A DNA stretch of 64,000 bases from JBKPNZ01 sp046732895 (lineage in GTDB: Bacteria; Actinomycetota; Thermoleophilia; Solirubrobacterales; 70-9): NCBI GenBank assembly GCA_046732895.1, contig JBKPNZ010000035.1, positions 1 to 64,000 on the forward strand. The letters are read 5' to 3'. Below, piece after piece: positions 60,720 to 64,000 of the stretch. The position numbers and the translations under genes were made by a program. How positions within the stretch are numbered: the first letter of the stretch is position 1; the number at the start of each line of letters is the position of its first letter. The notes beneath the pieces are model-generated. The model was not told the origin of the DNA. It saw only the letters and a list, made by a program, of their open reading frames with translations, and did no database searches.

Positions 60720-61700
60720 CTAACTCTGCCGGGCCGCCAGCGTCTGCCGGTTCGTGAGCCGGCGGTTGTAGGCCTCAGCCGCCTCGCGCATGCCCTCGCC
60801 GCTTCGCCAGGGCCGCAGCGCGCAGCGCGCGTGCAGCCAGTACCAGCCTGAGGAGTGGCCGCGAAGGAAGAGGGCCGCGAAGGCACGCGGCGTGTAGCTC
60901 CACGCGGAGAGGACGCGGGCGACGAAGGCGGTGAGTGTGGAGTGGTGCTTGCGCATGTAGATGTCGCGGCCGCGGTGGAACTCGATCACGCGCCGCTCTC
61001 CTGCCGTGCGGTCGGTCGCGAGCTGCTCGTGATGGATTGCCTGAGCGCGCGGCACGTACAGGATCGTCCAGCCGGTATCCCCCAACCGCTTGCAGAAGTC
61101 GGTCTCGTCTGAGTAGACGAAGAAGCGCGGGTCAAGGTAATTCACCTCGCCCGCCGCTTCCCGGCGCACGAGCATCGCCGAGGACTGGACCCAGCCCACC
61201 CTCCGGGTGTCCGAGCCGCCGCTCTGGGTCACGAGGCCGCGGTGGAGGAAGAACGCCTGCGCCAAGGAGGTGCCCAGGCTGGGCAGGCGCCAGGCGCACG
61301 CGAGCGGGTCGCCGTCGGGCGCGAGCAGCTGCGCCCCCGCGGCAGCCGCCTGCGGATCGTCGCGCAGCGCCGCGAGCAGCGCCGCCGTCGCGCCGTCCAG
61401 CAGCTCGGAGTCCTCGTTCAGCATCAGGCAGAGCTCGCCGCGGGACTCGCGCAGCAGGAGCGAGTCGTTCTCGGCCTTGCCCGCTCGGCGCTCCCGGGCG
61501 ATCAGCCTCACGGTCGCGCCGAACGGCCCAGCGGATCGGGCCCAGCCGCGAACCGCCTCGGCCGAACCGTCGTCGGAGGCGTTGTCGAGCACGAGGACCT
61601 CGTGCTCGATTCCCTCCGGATGGGTGCGGCGAATCGCGTCCAGGCAGGCCATCAGGTCGTCCCGGCCGTTGGTGTTCACGACGCAGTAGCTGAGCTGCAC
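60720..61700 (-). CDS. Glycosyltransferase family 2 (rhamnosyltransferase-like)
   Basis: The protein has 326 residues. GT2 features are LSYCVVNTNGRDDLMACLDA, VLVLDNASDDGSAEAV and, in place of the DxD motif, LCLMLNEDSELLDGA. The later VGWVQSSAMLVRREA and FFVYSDETDFCKRLGDTGW match the WbbL group, which adds rhamnose or a similar sugar. It is divergent from the next gene with only 17 bases between starts. Confidence 0.9.
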   Translation of the reverse strand: MQLSYCVVNTNGRDDLMACLDAIRRTHPEGIEHEVLVLDNASDDGSAEAVRGWARSAGPFGATVRLIARERRAGKAENDSLLLRESRGELCLMLNEDSELLDGATAALLAALRDDPQAAAAGAQLLAPDGDPLACAWRLPSLGTSLAQAFFLHRGLVTQSGGSDTRRVGWVQSSAMLVRREAAGEVNYLDPRFFVYSDETDFCKRLGDTGWTILYVPRAQAIHHEQLATDRTAGERRVIEFHRGRDIYMRKHHSTLTAFVARVLSAWSYTPRAFAALFLRGHSSGWYWLHARCALRPWRSGEGMREAAEAYNRRLTNRQTLAARQS

Positions 61701-61717
61701 GGCGAGAATGGTCCCGA

Positions 61718-62839
61718 ATGCAGGTCCAGATCGTCGATCCGCCGGCCTACACGCCGCCGTACGACCGCTCGTTGAGCGCTGCGCTCGCTCGCGCCGGGGC
61801 CGATGTCGAGCTCGTCACCAGCCCATTCGGCTGGGGCTCCGTGCCGGCGGCGGAGGGATACGACGTGCGCGAGTCGTTCTACCGGCGCTCCGGCCGGCTC
61901 GCCCCCTCGAACCGGATGCGGAGGCCGATGAAGGCTGCAGAGCACCTTCGCGACATGGTCGAGTACCGCCGCTCGGGCGCCGGCAGGGCGGACATCGTGC
62001 ACTTTCAATGGCTCACGTTCCCGCGACTCGACGCGCGCCTGCTGCCACGGGGGCGCCCCCTCGTGCAGACTCCCCACGGCCTGCTCCGTGCCGCGGCCTG
62101 GAGTGATGGCACCGGTCGGGGATACGCGGATCTGCTGCGCCGCATGGACGCCCTCGTCGCGCTGTCCGAGTACGGCGCCGGTGTCCTGCGGGAGCGGGCC
62201 GGGATCGACGAATCGAGGATCCGGGTGATCCCGCACGGCGTCCTCGACTACCTGACGCGCCTCCCGGACGAGGCGCCGCTGCCGCCGGATCTGGCGACCG
62301 TGAGTGCTCCGGTCGTCCTCTTTTTCGGCCTCATCCGGCCATACAAGGGAGTCGATGTCCTGTTGGAGGCGTTCCGCGAGATCGGCGACGCCGAGCTGTG
62401 GATCGTCGGCAGGCCCTTCGGGGTCGACCTGACCGATCTCGCCGAGGCGGCCGCTGCTTGCCGCGGGACGGTCCGGCTGGTGCCGCGCTTCGTGGACGAC
62501 ACGGAGATCCCGGCCTTCTTCAAGCGAGCCGACCTGGTCGTCCTTCCGCATCGCGACGCCGAGCAATCCGGCGCGCTGTTCACGGCCCTCGCGTTTGGGA
62601 AGGCGGTGGTGATGAGCGACGTGGGGGGCTTCGGCGAGGTCGCAGCGCAAGGCGCCGGCCGCCTGGTCCCACCGGGGAACGCCGAGGCTCTGCGAGCCGC
62701 CATCGAGGGGGTGCTCGCGGACCCCGCCGAGCGCGAGCGCCTGGAGTCGGCCGCGAGGGGCGCGGCGTCCGGACCCTACGCCTGGTCGACCATCGCCACG
62801 CAGACGCTCGCCCTCTATCGCGAGCTCCTCGGGGAATAA
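61718..62839 (+). CDS. Glycosyltransferase family 4 (GT-B fold)
   Basis: The protein has 373 residues. The N-domain has DIVHFQWLTFPRLDARLL and QTPHGLLR. The C-domain has VVLFFGLIRPYKGVDVLLEA and the donor-binding EQSGALFTALAFGKAVVMSD (E-x7-E-like element). Retaining transferase of uncertain sugar specificity, probably acting on the lipid-linked repeat unit in the cytosol. Confidence 0.9.
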   Translation: MQVQIVDPPAYTPPYDRSLSAALARAGADVELVTSPFGWGSVPAAEGYDVRESFYRRSGRLAPSNRMRRPMKAAEHLRDMVEYRRSGAGRADIVHFQWLTFPRLDARLLPRGRPLVQTPHGLLRAAAWSDGTGRGYADLLRRMDALVALSEYGAGVLRERAGIDESRIRVIPHGVLDYLTRLPDEAPLPPDLATVSAPVVLFFGLIRPYKGVDVLLEAFREIGDAELWIVGRPFGVDLTDLAEAAAACRGTVRLVPRFVDDTEIPAFFKRADLVVLPHRDAEQSGALFTALAFGKAVVMSDVGGFGEVAAQGAGRLVPPGNAEALRAAIEGVLADPAERERLESAARGAASGPYAWSTIATQTLALYRELLGE

Positions 62840-62846
62840 TCGCCGC

Positions 62847-63974
62847 GTGCAAGCGCTCGAGATCGTCTTCTGGGTCGCTTCCGGCCTGCTCGTCTACACA
62901 CACGTCGGGTACCCGATCGTGCTGCGGGCGCTGAGCCGCACCCGTCCCGCTCAGGGACCGGCCGCAGTACCGGACCCCCTGCCCTCCGTCTCGCTGATCG
63001 TGGCCGCGCACGACGAGGAGGCGGTGATCGAGGGCTGGGTGGCGAGCGCCCGCGAGCTCGACTACCCGGCCGAGAACCTGGAGCTGATCGTGGCCTCGGA
63101 CGGTTCGCGTGATGCGACGGCGGCCCGCGCACGAGAGGCGGGCGCGGACATCGTGGTCGAGCTCGCCCGCGGCGGCAAGGTTGCTGCTCTCAACGCGGCC
63201 GTCGAGCGAGCCGGCGGCGACGTGCTGGCGTTCTCCGACGCGAACGCCCGCTGGGAGCCCGACGCGCTCCGGCTCCTCGTGGCACGCCTGGCGGAAGACG
63301 GGACCGGCTACGTCTGCGGGCAGATCGGATTCACCTCCGGCGGCGGCGCCAACGAGGAGGGCCTCTACTGGCGATACGAGATGGCGGTGCGCGAGATGGA
63401 GTCCCGGCTCGCCGGAGTGACCGCCGGGAACGGCGCCATCAACGCCGTGCGGCGTGATGCCTACCTCTTCCTCGAGCCGACGCGCGGTCAGGACATCTCG
63501 TTGCCCTTCGAGCTCACGAAGCGAGGCTGGCGCGCGGCCTACGAGCCGCTCGCGCGCGCGACGGAGCCGCTTGCCGCCGGCATCGGCGATGAGTTCGGCC
63601 GTAAGCGCCGGATGATGGCCGGGGCCTGGAACACGATCCTCTCCACCTCGCTGCTCTCCCCACGGGGATACCGGCCCGCCTACGCGTTCGAGATCTACTC
63701 GCATCGTTTGTTGCGCTACGCCTCGCCCCTGCTCCATCTGGTGGCCTTCGGCGCAAACCTCACCCTGCTGGGCGAGGGGTGGGTCTACGTCGCCACGCTG
63801 GCGATTCAGCTCGCTCTGCTGGCCGCCGCCGCGCTCGGCGGAGTCTGGCCAGCTCGGCCGCTGCGGATCGCTCGCTATTACGTGGCGGTCACCGCGTCGA
63901 GCGCGGTCGGCCTTTGGGATTACCTGCGTCGCGGCGTCCCGCGCACGTGGGAGAAGGCGGCGGGGACGCGGTAG
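62847..63974 (+). CDS. Membrane glycosyltransferase family 2 (processive-type)
   Basis: The protein has 375 residues from a GTG start 7 bases after the GT4 gene. A first helix is followed by the GT2 domain: VSLIVAAHDEEAVIEGWVAS, LIVASDGSRDATA, LAFSDANARWEPDAL with the DxD-like DAN, and GNGAINAVRRDAY and GQDISLPFELTKRGW. Two or three helices end the protein. This is the hyaluronan-synthase/cellulose-synthase-like subgroup, acting at the membrane. Confidence 0.9.
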   Translation: MQALEIVFWVASGLLVYTHVGYPIVLRALSRTRPAQGPAAVPDPLPSVSLIVAAHDEEAVIEGWVASARELDYPAENLELIVASDGSRDATAARAREAGADIVVELARGGKVAALNAAVERAGGDVLAFSDANARWEPDALRLLVARLAEDGTGYVCGQIGFTSGGGANEEGLYWRYEMAVREMESRLAGVTAGNGAINAVRRDAYLFLEPTRGQDISLPFELTKRGWRAAYEPLARATEPLAAGIGDEFGRKRRMMAGAWNTILSTSLLSPRGYRPAYAFEIYSHRLLRYASPLLHLVAFGANLTLLGEGWVYVATLAIQLALLAAAALGGVWPARPLRIARYYVAVTASSAVGLWDYLRRGVPRTWEKAAGTR

Positions 63975-63976
63975 CC

Positions 63977-64000
63977 GTGGCCGCCGAGAGCATACGACCG
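63977..64000 (+). CDS. Possible start of next gene (cut by window edge)
   Basis: A GTG two bases after the preceding stop opens a frame of eight codons to the window edge. It fits the spacing of the locus but is too short to identify. Confidence 0.25.

Noticed and set aside
1..64000. CRISPR arrays, insertion sequences or prophage genes
   Set aside because: No regularly spaced repeats, transposase motifs or phage structural genes were recognised by reading the sequence and translated frames; the only mobile feature seen is the gyrA intein.

Overview
The window is high-GC bacterial DNA with densely packed, often overlapping genes and many GTG starts. The chromosome-origin block rpmH-dnaA-dnaN-recF-gyrB-gyrA lies in the middle, with parAB-rsmG-jag-yidC-yidD-rnpA on the opposite strand. 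Together with the FHA/PP2C/FtsW/PBP/PASTA-kinase cluster, an LPxTG-type protein and DUF721 behind recF, this points to an actinomycete (Actinomycetota). A deep-branching class such as Thermoleophilia is my guess, based on the E. coli-like insert in GyrB and the overall composition; no 16S gene is present to confirm it.

Layout. 1-10.2 kb is metabolic and accessory: DoxX, an SCP2/hydrolase fusion, a DUF2269-like membrane pair, a berberine-bridge-type FAD oxidoreductase, a PLP aminotransferase followed by a first D-Ala-D-Ala-ligase-like gene, a secreted beta-helix protein, and a divergent TetR/cupin pair. 10.2-16.9 kb holds two regulatory/transport modules: a PspC-type envelope-stress operon (PspC/LiaF-like protein, small membrane protein, histidine kinase, response regulator) and a three-gene ABC exporter divergent from its MarR regulator. 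16.9-19.9 kb carries a DUF151 nuclease, an SRPBCC protein, an LPFTG surface protein, a solo XRE regulator flanked by repeated operator-like sequences, tRNA-Ile(GAU) and pdxH.

19.9-35.3 kb is the origin region. parB, parA, rsmG, jag, yidC, yidD, rnpA and rpmH run leftward; dnaA, dnaN, recF, a DUF721 gene, gyrB and gyrA run rightward. A run of TCCAC cores followed by an AT-rich stretch at the dnaA-dnaN junction is the best oriC candidate. gyrA is interrupted directly after its catalytic tyrosine by a 419-residue intein that contains a LAGLIDADG-type endonuclease domain.

35.3-48.4 kb contains a small RNA-like element with a Shine-Dalgarno sequence in a hairpin loop, an HNH protein, pheA, an anchored CARDB-like protein, a first Ser/Thr kinase, and the cell-growth operon fhaA-fhaB-pstP-ftsW-pbpA-pknB-ddl. 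In that operon the PASTA kinase and PP2C phosphatase would control the SEDS polymerase/PBP pair by phosphorylation, with FHA proteins as readers and the ligase supplying precursor.

48.4-64 kb has a third kinase with an extracellular discoidin-like domain, a PfpI/DJ-1 protein, the coupled dedA-uppP-purM strand, and then an exopolysaccharide locus: CapD-type dehydratase, two LytR_C-like membrane proteins, a FlgD-Ig-like secreted protein, a Wzy-type polymerase/ligase, a Wzx-type flippase and three glycosyltransferases. No insertion sequence, CRISPR array or prophage was seen.
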